NCBI GenBank assembly: GCA_964512095.1
Contig: CAZEIH010000008.1
Span: 1 to 64,000, forward strand
DNA from: DTU013 sp964512095
GTDB taxonomy: Bacteria; Bacillota; Clostridia; Acetivibrionales; DTU013
Direction: 5' to 3'
Length of the DNA stretch: 64,000 nucleotides
Shown in pieces: positions 49,185-57,672 of this stretch; within the stretch, counting starts at the first letter, position 1, and every line of letters starts with the position of its first letter. Under the pieces are notes generated by a model that was not told the origin of the DNA, did not search any database, and saw only the letters and a list, made by a program, of their open reading frames with translations. Made by a program: the position numbers and the translations under genes.

Positions 49185-50099
49185 TTAGTCAAACTTCATA
49201 AACCTTTCACTTATAACCTTGGCAGCGTTATAGCCCATCTTTTTTTGCCTGTTGTTCATTGCCGCCACCTCCACGATTATTGCCAGATTCCTGCCTGGTC
49301 TTACAGGAATCACAAGATATGGGACTGAAATCCCCAGTATATCAGTATATTGTTCCTCTAATCCAAGCCTATCATATATTTTATGGTCATTCCAAAGCTC
49401 CAGCATTATTACAAGGTTAATATTTTCCTGTAGCTTGACCGAACCCATTCCGTAAAGGTTCTTTACATCAACTATACCAATGCCTCTGATTTCAATGAAA
49501 TGCCTTATATTTTCCGGTGCCGACGCCAGCAATGTACTGTCAGAAACCCGCCTGATTTCTACAATGTCATCAGCTATAAGCCGATGTCCCCTTTTCACCA
49601 GTTCCAAGGCTGTTTCGCTTTTACCTACGCCGCTCTCCCCCAGGATAAGCACTCCTTCGCCATAAACCTCTACTAGCACACCATGCTCTGATGTCCTTGG
49701 CGCAAGCATAACATTGAGATACCGTATCAATCCACTCATAAACCTGGATGTGATATCGCTGGTCCTGAGTATAGGAATTTGATGCTTCATAGATACCTGA
49801 ACCATTTCATCAAAAAGCTCCTGATCCCTGGCAACTACTAGGCACGGAAAGCCGGTACCAAAAAACTCATCCAGCCTCTTGAGCCGTTCCTGAGGCGAAA
49901 TACTTGCCAAATATGTCATTTCCACCTTTCCGATAATCTGTATCCTATCAGCTCCGAAATACTTCATATAGCCTGATAGCTGAAGACCGGGCCTATTTAC
50001 ATCAGATGTTGTAATCTCTATATCCCCCGCTAATTCCCCCATACAAATCGGTTCAAGCTGAAATTCTTTTATCAGCTCTCTGAGTTTGACAGTAAACAT
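49185..50099 (-). CDS. hprK: HPr kinase/phosphorylase
   Basis: The 304-residue bifunctional enzyme phosphorylates or dephosphorylates HPr at Ser46, the trigger of CcpA-type catabolite control. Walker A is GESGVGKSETALEL, followed by HRLIADDIVEI, the HprK signature IEIRGIGIVDVKNLYG and the VPVRPGRNLAIIVEVAAMN segment. The N-terminal receiver-like domain is complete. The start has a GGAGGCGAAA site. It is first of the hprK-PHP-murB-rapZ-(yvcK)-whiA run. Confidence 0.97.
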   Translation of the reverse strand: MFTVKLRELIKEFQLEPICMGELAGDIEITTSDVNRPGLQLSGYMKYFGADRIQIIGKVEMTYLASISPQERLKRLDEFFGTGFPCLVVARDQELFDEMVQVSMKHQIPILRTSDITSRFMSGLIRYLNVMLAPRTSEHGVLVEVYGEGVLILGESGVGKSETALELVKRGHRLIADDIVEIRRVSDSTLLASAPENIRHFIEIRGIGIVDVKNLYGMGSVKLQENINLVIMLELWNDHKIYDRLGLEEQYTDILGISVPYLVIPVRPGRNLAIIVEVAAMNNRQKKMGYNAAKVISERFMKFD

Positions 50100-50173
50100 T
50101 TTCGCCTCCCATTAATATGCTTGAATCCATAATCTTATTTTAAATTATATACTAATGAATTGATTTTTACGAT

Positions 50174-50276
50174 AGTCAATTCGCTTCGCTCAGGGAGTCA
50201 GATGTGACTGAACTCCACCTGACCAAGGAAGTTAGTTAATAGAGAGGACGGTGTTTTCTGAAGACATAGATAAATA
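50174..50276 (+). repeat. dispersed repeat, full-length reference copy
   Basis: It runs from AGTCAATTCGCTTCGCTCAG, through GGAGTCAGATG...CACCTGACCAAGGAAG, to TTCTGAAGACATAGATAAAT. It lies in the hprK upstream gap (50100-50420), which has no gene. Confidence 0.75.
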
Positions 50277-50370
50277 CCTACACTAATCTATGCCCCTCGC
50301 CAAGAATGGAAATAGAGCATCTTAACAGTCGCGACACCAATGAGCTGGAGCCGCAGAGCCCTTCTCGTAT

Positions 50371-50419
50371 GACAAGTGGACGAGGTACTGTCACATATGG
50401 ATGTACCCATCCCCTTGTC
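50371..50419 (-). terminator. long imperfect hairpin after the P-loop kinase gene
   Basis: GACAAGTGGACGAGGTAC pairs with GTACCCATCCCCTTGTC, with two mismatches and a bulge. It lies immediately after the stop codon of the minus-strand gene at 50421 and probably forms the mRNA 3' end. Confidence 0.5.
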
Positions 50420-50420
50420 A

Positions 50421-50918
50421 CTACTTGCCAATTTGATCAAGTTCTGCTTCATCTGATACTATAATCAACTTTTTACGATACTGACTCAGTATTTTAATAA
50501 AATCACGCTTACTTTTCTCAAATTTATTTGTCCATTTATACATACTTATTAATATTTTTAAATTTGGTTTATAATGGGACTTTTCCAATCCGATTATCTG
50601 CTTTACAAATCTGGTAAATATCCTGATTTTTCTTTTCCAAAGCGGTGGATCAAGAAATATGATTGTATCTGCCATATCAAATAAAAAATGACATGATTGC
50701 CTATATGTACCCTCAATTATCCATTTCCCCTTTTTGTCAATTTCACTTATAATCTCAACCTGTTGTTCAGGCATTTGGTTGTACCCTTTATACTCAGAAT
50801 CATCATATTTGACGATAGAATCCAGTTCAAGCCATGGAATATCAAGATCCATTGATAGTTTTTTGGCAAATGTTGTTTTCCCGCTTGCAACAATTCCTAC
50901 TATATAAATCTTTTTCAT
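50421..50918 (-). CDS. P-loop kinase-like protein (adenylate kinase/topology-modulation type)
   Basis: The 165-residue protein has Walker A GIVASGKTTFAKKL and a LDSI/IIEGTY pattern seen in small P-loop proteins annotated as FlaR or topology-modulation proteins. ADTIIFLDPPLWKRKIRIFTRF is the typical helix-arginine part. Likely an ATP-dependent nucleotide or small-molecule kinase; the substrate is unknown. It stands alone between two repeat-rich gaps. Confidence 0.75.
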   Translation of the reverse strand: MKKIYIVGIVASGKTTFAKKLSMDLDIPWLELDSIVKYDDSEYKGYNQMPEQQVEIISEIDKKGKWIIEGTYRQSCHFLFDMADTIIFLDPPLWKRKIRIFTRFVKQIIGLEKSHYKPNLKILISMYKWTNKFEKSKRDFIKILSQYRKKLIIVSDEAELDQIGK

Positions 50919-51084
50919 CGCTATATTCCTTTATCTCCATACAATAATTTTCTTTGTAGACATATGCGCCCAAATGAATTGATTCATATTTTTCCACACA
51001 CATAGTGTAACGCATTTTGCTTTCTTTTGTTATTGATTATTGTAATTATCACTCTAATTCCCCGCCAGTTTTCCTATATCCCCT

Positions 51085-51127
51085 AAAAAAATGAAACTGA
51101 CAAACAATCTACCGATCATCTGCCAGT
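51085..51127 (-). terminator. terminator of the V-ATPase operon
   Basis: On the minus strand ACTGGCA pairs with TGTCAGT (one G-U pair) around an 18-base loop; TTCATTTTTTT follows. It is about 30 bases past the ntpD stop codon. Confidence 0.5.
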
Positions 51128-51158
51128 AACATAATAGTCACGTAGACAAACATAAACC

Positions 51159-51830
51159 TTATGATTGCTGAACTTGTCTTTCCTTATATCCATGGGCCTG
51201 CTCCAGCATCATATCCTTGACCTTCATAAGCCTAGTCAGGTTGCCCCTTTCATTCTCGTCTAGCTTCATTACAATATACTTAATAGTCTCCTCGAGATTG
51301 GGAATCAGCACATATTCCAACGCATTAACCCTGCGGCGGGTCTTCTCAATCTCATCTGCAAGTAGCTGAGCCGATTTTTCCAACTCAGCCAGCTTCAAAA
51401 GCGTGGGCGTAAGCTCGGAAAGCGTTGCAATGGCTACATCCAACTCGCTTGACGTATTCGCAAATCCATATGGATAAATGTCAGTGTCGTCATCAGATTC
51501 AGTATGGAATTCTAGTACCGGTACATCAACACTCATTATGTTTTTAGTTGATGCGCTTAATTGAACCTTCTGCTTTGGGAACATCAGTGCTTCCTCCAAC
51601 AGTTCGGTATTCATCTCCGCTCTAGCCATAACAAAACGCGAATGAACAAGCTGGAGCTTCTCTTCTACTTCCTCCCGGAGACTTTTGTTCTCCCGGACGA
51701 TCTCGAGGAATCTCTTCATCAGTTCATCTCTTTTGTCTTTTAAAAGCTTATGCCCTCTCCTTGCAGTCCTGAGCCTTTTTTTCAATCCGGTCAGTACCAT
51801 ACGGGTAGGGTTCACATTCAATCGGGCCAT
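51159..51830 (-). CDS. ntpD: V-type ATPase subunit D (central stalk)
   Basis: The 223-residue coiled-coil protein opens with NVNPTRMVLTGLKKRLRTARRGHKLLKDKRDEL, the family signature, and ends in another long helix. It forms the rotor shaft with subunit F. The gene is the last of the operon, 88 bases after ntpB, with a 42-bp duplication in between. Confidence 0.96.
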   Translation of the reverse strand: MARLNVNPTRMVLTGLKKRLRTARRGHKLLKDKRDELMKRFLEIVRENKSLREEVEEKLQLVHSRFVMARAEMNTELLEEALMFPKQKVQLSASTKNIMSVDVPVLEFHTESDDDTDIYPYGFANTSSELDVAIATLSELTPTLLKLAELEKSAQLLADEIEKTRRRVNALEYVLIPNLEETIKYIVMKLDENERGNLTRLMKVKDMMLEQAHGYKERQVQQS

Positions 51831-51852
51831 AAATTGCTATCTCCTTCACTGA

Positions 51853-51936
51853 GCCTTCTGAGGCAGGTCATTTGCCTCACTCTGCCTTTTGGGGGCCTTC
51901 TGTGGCAAGTCATTTACATCACTCTACCTTTTGGGG
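51853..51936. repeat. 42-bp tandem duplication copying the ntpB 3' end
   Basis: Two units (51853-51894, 51895-51936) are about 85% identical. On the minus strand the first carries the last ntpB codons and the stop (CCCCAAAAGGTAGAGTGA); the second repeats this as CCCCAAAAGGCAGAGTGA in non-coding DNA. The period equals 14 codons. Confidence 0.8.
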
Positions 51937-53298
51937 CATGTATTTATCTATGAACTCCTGCTTAATACGCTTAAGTTCATCCACAGGTAGTATGGAAAGT
52001 AGTTCCCACCCCAGTTCAATGGTTTCAATTATTGACCTATCTGCTTCGTACCCCTGTGATACATATTTCGCCTCAAAGGCATCAGAAAACTTCGCATACA
52101 GCTTATCAACATCCGTCAGCGCAGCATCCCCTAATATAACAGCAAGCTCTTTAGCCTCCTTGCCTCTGGCGTATGCAGCAAACAGCTGGTTCATCGTATT
52201 TGCATGATCCTCACGAGTCTTGCCCTTGCCTATACCCTTATCCTTCAAACGCGACAAGGACGGCAGTACATCTATAGGAGGCGTAATACCCTTTTTATAA
52301 AGCTCACGGTTAAGAATAATCTGGCCTTCAGTAATATAGCCTGTGAGATCGGGTATGGGATGAGTCTTGTCATCCTCAGGCATGGAAAGTATCGGTATCA
52401 ATGTGATACTTCCTTCATAGCCCCTTTTACGCCCTGCACGTTCATACAAGGTGGCTAAGTCAGTATATAGGTAACCCGGATATCCACGGCGGCCAGGTAC
52501 TTCCTTCCTTGCTGCAGAAACCTCACGCAGCGCTTCGGCATAATTGGTAATGTCTGTCAGTATTACAAGTACGTGCATTCCCTTTTCAAATGCAAGGTAC
52601 TCAGCTGCAGATAATGCCATACGTGGTGTTGATATACGCTCTACTGCAGGGTCATTTGCCAAATTCATAAACAGGACTGCTCTGTCAATAGCCCCTGTCC
52701 TTTTAAAATCGCTTATGAAGAAATCAGCCTCTTCAAAGGTAATGCCTATGGCACCAAATACAACAGCAAAGTTGCTGTCGCCGCCAAGTACCTTTGCCTG
52801 TCTGGCTATCTGAGCAGCCAATTGGGAATGGGGCAAGCCTGAGCCTGAGAATATTGGCAGCTTTTGTCCGCGAACCAGTGTATTGAGGCCATCTATGGCA
52901 GACACACCTGTCTGAATAAATTCGGATGGGTAGTCACGTGCTGCTGGGTTCATCGGAACTCCGTTTATATCCAATCTAGCGTCCGCAATTATATTTGGTC
53001 CGCCATCTATAGGTTGTCCAAGGCCGTCGAATACTCGTCCCAGCATATCCATTGATACAGGCATCTCAAGTCCGCGCCCGAAGAAGCGCACCTTACTCGA
53101 TGACAGATTTATGCCTACAGCACTCTCAAACAGCTGTACCAAAGCATTTGAACCATCAACCTCAAGCACCTTACAGCGGCGAATCTCACCACTGCTCAAT
53201 TCGATCTCTCCAAGTTCATTAAACGTCACGCCTTCTACATTCTGCACTAGCATCAAAGGGCCTGCAACCTCAGCTATAGATCTATACTCCTTAAGCAT
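51919..53298 (-). CDS. ntpB: V-type ATPase subunit B (non-catalytic)
   Basis: A 459-residue subunit of the A3B3 head. FSGSGLPHSQLAAQIARQ takes the place of a P-loop, as expected for subunit B; SMPEDDKTHPIPDLTGYITEGQI is conserved. AAGGAGG precedes the ATG. It starts two bases after the ntpA stop codon. Confidence 0.97.
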   Translation of the reverse strand: MLKEYRSIAEVAGPLMLVQNVEGVTFNELGEIELSSGEIRRCKVLEVDGSNALVQLFESAVGINLSSSKVRFFGRGLEMPVSMDMLGRVFDGLGQPIDGGPNIIADARLDINGVPMNPAARDYPSEFIQTGVSAIDGLNTLVRGQKLPIFSGSGLPHSQLAAQIARQAKVLGGDSNFAVVFGAIGITFEEADFFISDFKRTGAIDRAVLFMNLANDPAVERISTPRMALSAAEYLAFEKGMHVLVILTDITNYAEALREVSAARKEVPGRRGYPGYLYTDLATLYERAGRKRGYEGSITLIPILSMPEDDKTHPIPDLTGYITEGQIILNRELYKKGITPPIDVLPSLSRLKDKGIGKGKTREDHANTMNQLFAAYARGKEAKELAVILGDAALTDVDKLYAKFSDAFEAKYVSQGYEADRSIIETIELGWELLSILPVDELKRIKQEFIDKYMPQKVE

Positions 53299-53300
53299 GC

Positions 53301-55070
53301 TTATTCAACCTCCTTTGACAGTAGCGCATCCATCTGGCTGGACAACTCCTGTTCAATAATATCATACTCTCTGTCTATCTGATCCTGGAGAACATATTTG
53401 GCACGGCCAATTTTTGCCCTTACAGGTAACTCAAATAGCTCATTGAGCTTTACATTCTTTTTAACAGCATCCTGCGCCATATGATAATAGTCAAGTATTA
53501 GTCTGAGCATCCTATACTGTTTTTTCAATGTAGCGTAGGTATCAACTTCATGGAATGCATCCTGATGCAAATAATCCTCGCGGAGGGATCTTGCAACCTC
53601 CATAGTCACCCTATCCTTTGGAGATAATGCATCTATACCTACAAGTCTGACTATCTCATCTAGCTCCGCTTCCTCCTGGAGGATTTTCATCATCTCAGTT
53701 CTATAATCATTATAATCCTTAGACACATTATTGCTGTACCAGTCTGTCATACGGTCAACATACAGCGAATAACTGGTCAGCCAGTTAATCGCCGGGAAAT
53801 GACGACGATATGCCAGGTTGGCATCCAAACCCCAGAACACCTTAACTATACGAAGGGTTGCCTGTGTTACCGGTTCAGAAATATCACCACCCGGAGGTGA
53901 AACAGCACCAATTGCCGAAAGTGCACCTTGACGTTCTCCAGATCCTATTGTAACGATTTTTCCTGCACGCTCATAAAACTGGGCAAGGCGCGAGGACAGG
54001 TAAGCTGGGTAACCCTCTTCACCTGGCATCTCCTCAAGTCTTCCGGACATTTCACGCAATGCCTCAGCCCAACGCGATGTGGAGTCAGCCAGCAGTGCTA
54101 CAGAATATCCCATATCTCGAAAATACTCAGCTATAGTTATACCTGTATAAATAGATGCTTCACGAGCTGCAACCGGCATGTCCGATGTATTTGCTATTAG
54201 AACGGTCCTCTTCATAAGAGGCTCTCCGCTCTTTGGATCCTTGAGCTCCGGGAATTCCATAAGAACGTCTGTCATCTCGTTTCCGCGTTCGCCACAACCA
54301 ATATATACTACCAGATCGGCATCAGCCCATTTTGCCAACTGATGCTGTACCACTGTCTTTCCACTACCAAAGGGTCCCGGAATTGCTGCGACACCGCCCT
54401 TAGCTATCGGGAACAGGGTATCTATTATCCTCTGACCTGTTATCATAGGCTCATCTGGCGACAATTTTGTCTTATATGGCCTAGCCTGTCTGACAGGCCA
54501 TCTTTGTATCATTGGCAGTTTTTTCAACGAGCCGTCAGCTGCTTTCACCACAGCAACAGTCTCTTCGATGGTAAACTCGCCCTCATTTATTTCTTCGATT
54601 ACTCCTTCAACACCCACTGGCACCAGTATACGATGCTCAAAAATAATGTTTTCCTGCACAGTGCCCAGTATATCTCCAGCGATTACCGTATCCCCTTTTG
54701 AAACTGAAGGCTTGAAGCTCCATTTTTTATCTCGGTCAAGAGCCTTGATATTTATGCCTCGGGTAATATTGCTCCCGACAGTTTGCCGCATTGTTTCAAG
54801 AGGACGCTGTATACCGTCAAACATATTTTCCAGCAAGCCTGGTCCCAACTCAACACTCAGCGGAACTCCGGTAGACACCACCGGACTTCCTGGTCCGAGA
54901 CCTGAGGTTTCTTCATAAACCTGTATGGATGCCCTGTCTCCGTGGATCTCCAGTATTTCACCTATAAGCTCGTGCTCACTGACACGAACCACGTCAAACA
55001 TATTGGCATCCCGCATCCCCTCGGCTATTACCAGAGGACCCGAGACCTTGATTATCCTTCCTTGGCTCAA
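53301..55070 (-). CDS. ntpA: V-type ATPase catalytic subunit A
   Basis: The 589-residue catalytic subunit has the P-loop GPFGSGKTVVQ, the extra 'bulge' domain between about residues 110 and 190, Walker B ALLADSTSRWAEALREMSGRLEEMPGEEGYP, and the SPPGGDISEPVTQ segment. It hydrolyses or makes ATP. The start is TTG (55070), with GAGGG six bases upstream. Confidence 0.97.
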   Translation of the reverse strand: MSQGRIIKVSGPLVIAEGMRDANMFDVVRVSEHELIGEILEIHGDRASIQVYEETSGLGPGSPVVSTGVPLSVELGPGLLENMFDGIQRPLETMRQTVGSNITRGINIKALDRDKKWSFKPSVSKGDTVIAGDILGTVQENIIFEHRILVPVGVEGVIEEINEGEFTIEETVAVVKAADGSLKKLPMIQRWPVRQARPYKTKLSPDEPMITGQRIIDTLFPIAKGGVAAIPGPFGSGKTVVQHQLAKWADADLVVYIGCGERGNEMTDVLMEFPELKDPKSGEPLMKRTVLIANTSDMPVAAREASIYTGITIAEYFRDMGYSVALLADSTSRWAEALREMSGRLEEMPGEEGYPAYLSSRLAQFYERAGKIVTIGSGERQGALSAIGAVSPPGGDISEPVTQATLRIVKVFWGLDANLAYRRHFPAINWLTSYSLYVDRMTDWYSNNVSKDYNDYRTEMMKILQEEAELDEIVRLVGIDALSPKDRVTMEVARSLREDYLHQDAFHEVDTYATLKKQYRMLRLILDYYHMAQDAVKKNVKLNELFELPVRAKIGRAKYVLQDQIDREYDIIEQELSSQMDALLSKEVE

Positions 55071-55112
55071 ACTATATCCCTCACTTTCAGTAAAGTATCA
55101 TGTATATCATCA

Positions 55113-55430
55113 CTAATCACGGAAAAGAATGTCAGCTCCGACAGCCTTTTCGACGCACTTCTTCACACCCTGCATACCAATACCCAGGTTTCCCTGGATC
55201 CCAGGAATGGGAATAATGGCCGGAAAGCGACTTTCCCGGTATTGATTGATTTCATTCTCAATTTTGGCCGCCGTCTGCTCTGTTATGTAAATAACAGCAT
55301 ACTGGTCGTGTGCCAGTTTTGTCAGAGTATCAGCTGCCTGAGTACCGTCTTCAACTGGAAAAACGGAAAATCCCAGTGCAATGAAGCCTAGTACCGCATC
55401 CTTTTCTCCAATGACCCCTATTTTATACAT
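55113..55430 (-). CDS. ntpG: V-type ATPase subunit F
   Basis: The 105-residue small rotor subunit shows YKIGVIGEKDAVLGFIALGFSVFPV and YAVIYITEQTA, then FPAIIPIPGIQG. The ATG at 55430 overlaps the ntpC end; a GTG at 55439 is also possible. In the E. hirae nomenclature the gene is ntpG. Confidence 0.93.
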   Translation of the reverse strand: MYKIGVIGEKDAVLGFIALGFSVFPVEDGTQAADTLTKLAHDQYAVIYITEQTAAKIENEINQYRESRFPAIIPIPGIQGNLGIGMQGVKKCVEKAVGADILFRD

Positions 55431-56436
55431 AGACCTCACGCAGCCTTTCCCGAATCATATCAACTGATAGTCCGTTGATCTTGCCAGTCATTATTATCCT
55501 GACATTTCTTACCTCAGCCTCTTTCGCAAAAAGATAGGCAATCAATGGTTCAACACCTATGGTTATCAGCTTCGCACCCCGGATGGATTCCATCATCAGA
55601 TCGTCCAACGCTTTCTCCAATCCTGAACTGTTCCTTCCGGTCCTTACAAGCTCCAGACCCTTCTTTACCGCTTCACCGTATTTGCTTTTACGTATATCCT
55701 CAGCAAAATCGTCTATAGTTCTGTCTCTATTTTTCAAATATACCTCTTGTGAAATCGTTCCGCCATCAAGAAGAAGCTTTTGAATAAAATCCCATGACTT
55801 CTTCAGTGACCTGGCACGGACAAACATTTTTATGTTGGTAATATCGGTAGTACTCTCGGCTATATTCCATAAAAACGGGCTGTCGATCCCCTTGAGATCA
55901 GCTGTAAACTGATGATATGATGCTCTGTCTAGTATCAGATCCACTGCCTGAGGATCCTTTATTCTGGAAAAGACATCATAAGTCTCAGTTATGGACTCTG
56001 TCATCAGCTTAGTTAACTCTCCATAATCTCGCTCTCTAATCATACGCTTCATTTCTTCGCTTGAAATAGTACCATTATCTGCTAATATAGGTGGAATATC
56101 TTTATTGGCAAGCTCTGCCTTCAAAAGAACCTTTATATTGAAATAGTCATATCGTCTTTGAAAAGCTTCTATAACTGCGGTCTTTGGTGCTAGCTCCAAC
56201 AAAAGCATAAAGCATTTCTTCATCTCATCAGCTAAAAGCTGTTCGAATGCAAAAATCCCAGCCGCATTGCTACCTCCAAAACCATAATCGGCTTCTATCA
56301 GCACCTTGAATGCATCCTCCGCTTCAGATGCATCAAGCATCCGTGCAAACTTGCTGCTTCCAAGCAGTTTCGGTTCTTTAGCCCTGATTAGGCCGGAAGC
56401 GTATGAGTAATCACTCTCGTTTATTCTCAGCATCAT
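55423..56436 (-). CDS. ntpC: V-type ATPase subunit C
   Basis: The 337-residue helical subunit links rotor ring and central stalk. The pattern YSYASGLIRAKEPKLL at the start, then YDYFNIKVLLKAE and EPLIAYLFAKEAEVRNVRIIMTGKINGLSVDMIRERLREVYV at the end, is that of the AtpC/NtpC family. It starts four bases after the ntpE stop. Confidence 0.94.
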   Translation of the reverse strand: MMLRINESDYSYASGLIRAKEPKLLGSSKFARMLDASEAEDAFKVLIEADYGFGGSNAAGIFAFEQLLADEMKKCFMLLLELAPKTAVIEAFQRRYDYFNIKVLLKAELANKDIPPILADNGTISSEEMKRMIRERDYGELTKLMTESITETYDVFSRIKDPQAVDLILDRASYHQFTADLKGIDSPFLWNIAESTTDITNIKMFVRARSLKKSWDFIQKLLLDGGTISQEVYLKNRDRTIDDFAEDIRKSKYGEAVKKGLELVRTGRNSSGLEKALDDLMMESIRGAKLITIGVEPLIAYLFAKEAEVRNVRIIMTGKINGLSVDMIRERLREVYV

Positions 56437-56440
56437 TTTC

Positions 56441-57055
56441 CTATTTTCCCTTAACCTTATTGAACAGTATACTGACCACTTCACCCTCTAATTCCGAACG
56501 CAGCATGCTGAACTGTATCTCCAGCGTACTGTTGATTTCCATTTCGCCACTTTTTAGTATAAAGCCGCCAATAGTTGATATCGTTTGCTCTGATAACGTT
56601 AGCGTCACATTTTTACCTGCCGCTGCAAGACCCCTGTTGATATTTTCTACAAACTGATTATCAACACGCCTGCAATCCTTCTCAGATAATACGATTTCTC
56701 CATACTCATTGCCTGCAGAATGGACTATCATCGTTTCAAGAAGCTTCTGATACTCCTTATCCGGGAGTTGACAAATCCTCTCCATAGCCTTACTAAATGC
56801 TAAATCAATCATTTCCTGCTTTGTACGTAGAAGCTCCTTGCGACCTTCCAATCCAGCCACTGCCAGCATACGCTTATACAACTGTGCACCATCAGCTTTT
56901 GCTTTCTCTAAAAGTGACGCTCTTTTCTGGTCAGCCTCCGATAAAGCCTGCTCCTTTATAGCCGCGGCTTCTCTCTCAGCCTGCTCCTGAATGGCTACAG
57001 CTTTCGCTTTTGCATCCTCCAGAATCTTTCCCTTAATTTTATCTGTTCCTGTCAT
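56441..57055 (-). CDS. ntpE: V-type ATPase subunit E (peripheral stalk)
   Basis: A 204-residue protein with a long N-terminal coiled coil (KGKILEDAKAKAVAIQEQAEREAAAIKEQ...) and a globular C-terminal part. AAAGGAG before ATG 57055 decides the start; the frame from 57085 adds ten residues. It forms the peripheral stalk with subunit G/H. Confidence 0.94.
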   Translation of the reverse strand: MTGTDKIKGKILEDAKAKAVAIQEQAEREAAAIKEQALSEADQKRASLLEKAKADGAQLYKRMLAVAGLEGRKELLRTKQEMIDLAFSKAMERICQLPDKEYQKLLETMIVHSAGNEYGEIVLSEKDCRRVDNQFVENINRGLAAAGKNVTLTLSEQTISTIGGFILKSGEMEINSTLEIQFSMLRSELEGEVVSILFNKVKGK

Positions 57056-57158
57056 TTGGATTGCTCCTTTATCATCCTTTTGCACAATATCACGTCAAGT
57101 CTACAGACCTGCTGCAGTCCATCCGAATCAGCTTTACCGGCGCCTGGATCCCCGGATA

Positions 57159-57608
57159 TTAGCCTATCATCAATATAGAAACAATAAGTGCCAGGATAGC
57201 AAACATTTCAACCATCAAAGCAAGTGTAATAGCACTTCCCAATGCTCCTGGCTGTTTGGATATCAGCTGGATACCCGATGCCGCAACCTTACCCTGATAA
57301 ATAGCTGAAATAAATCCTACAATACCTATTGGAAGTCCTGCAGCCAAAAGGTGAAGACCTTGTGTTACCGTCATTGCCGGGTCGATATTTCCGATGATCA
57401 AAAAAGCAATAACAAAACCATAAATTGCCTGTGTGCTCGGAAGTGCCTCCAGAAGCATAACCGCACCAAACTTAGAAGGGTCCTCCGTCAAAACACCTGC
57501 ACCCACCTGTCCGGCCATACCTACGCCTTTTGAAGATCCAATGCCTGCTACAAAGAAAGCAATGGCCGCACCCAGTAAAGCTATCAATTGTCCGTCGATA
57601 ATATTCAT
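57159..57608 (-). CDS. ntpK: V-type ATPase rotor-ring subunit K, Na+-type
   Basis: The 149-residue proteolipid has four helices in two repeats. Compared with E. hirae NtpK, all Na+ ligands are in place: Leu56, Thr59 and Gln60 in LPSTQAIYG, Gln105 in AIYQGKVAASG, and Glu134 in LMVEMFAIL. Tyr63 is also kept. An extra glutamate (Glu54) is in the first repeat, where E. hirae has Gln. It is therefore likely that the ring carries Na+ rather than H+. Confidence 0.95.
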   Translation of the reverse strand: MNIIDGQLIALLGAAIAFFVAGIGSSKGVGMAGQVGAGVLTEDPSKFGAVMLLEALPSTQAIYGFVIAFLIIGNIDPAMTVTQGLHLLAAGLPIGIVGFISAIYQGKVAASGIQLISKQPGALGSAITLALMVEMFAILALIVSILMIG

Positions 57609-57672
57609 CGTTCTCTAACCTCCGTTTTTGAATTATTGCGTTCATACCTCAGCCTGTCCAGGCAACAGGCCT

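Noticed and set aside
48924..49328. Plus-strand frame with MLCSPAMLICCAH repeats
   Set aside because: It is a reading of the 39-bp repeat array and antisense hprK; no start signal.
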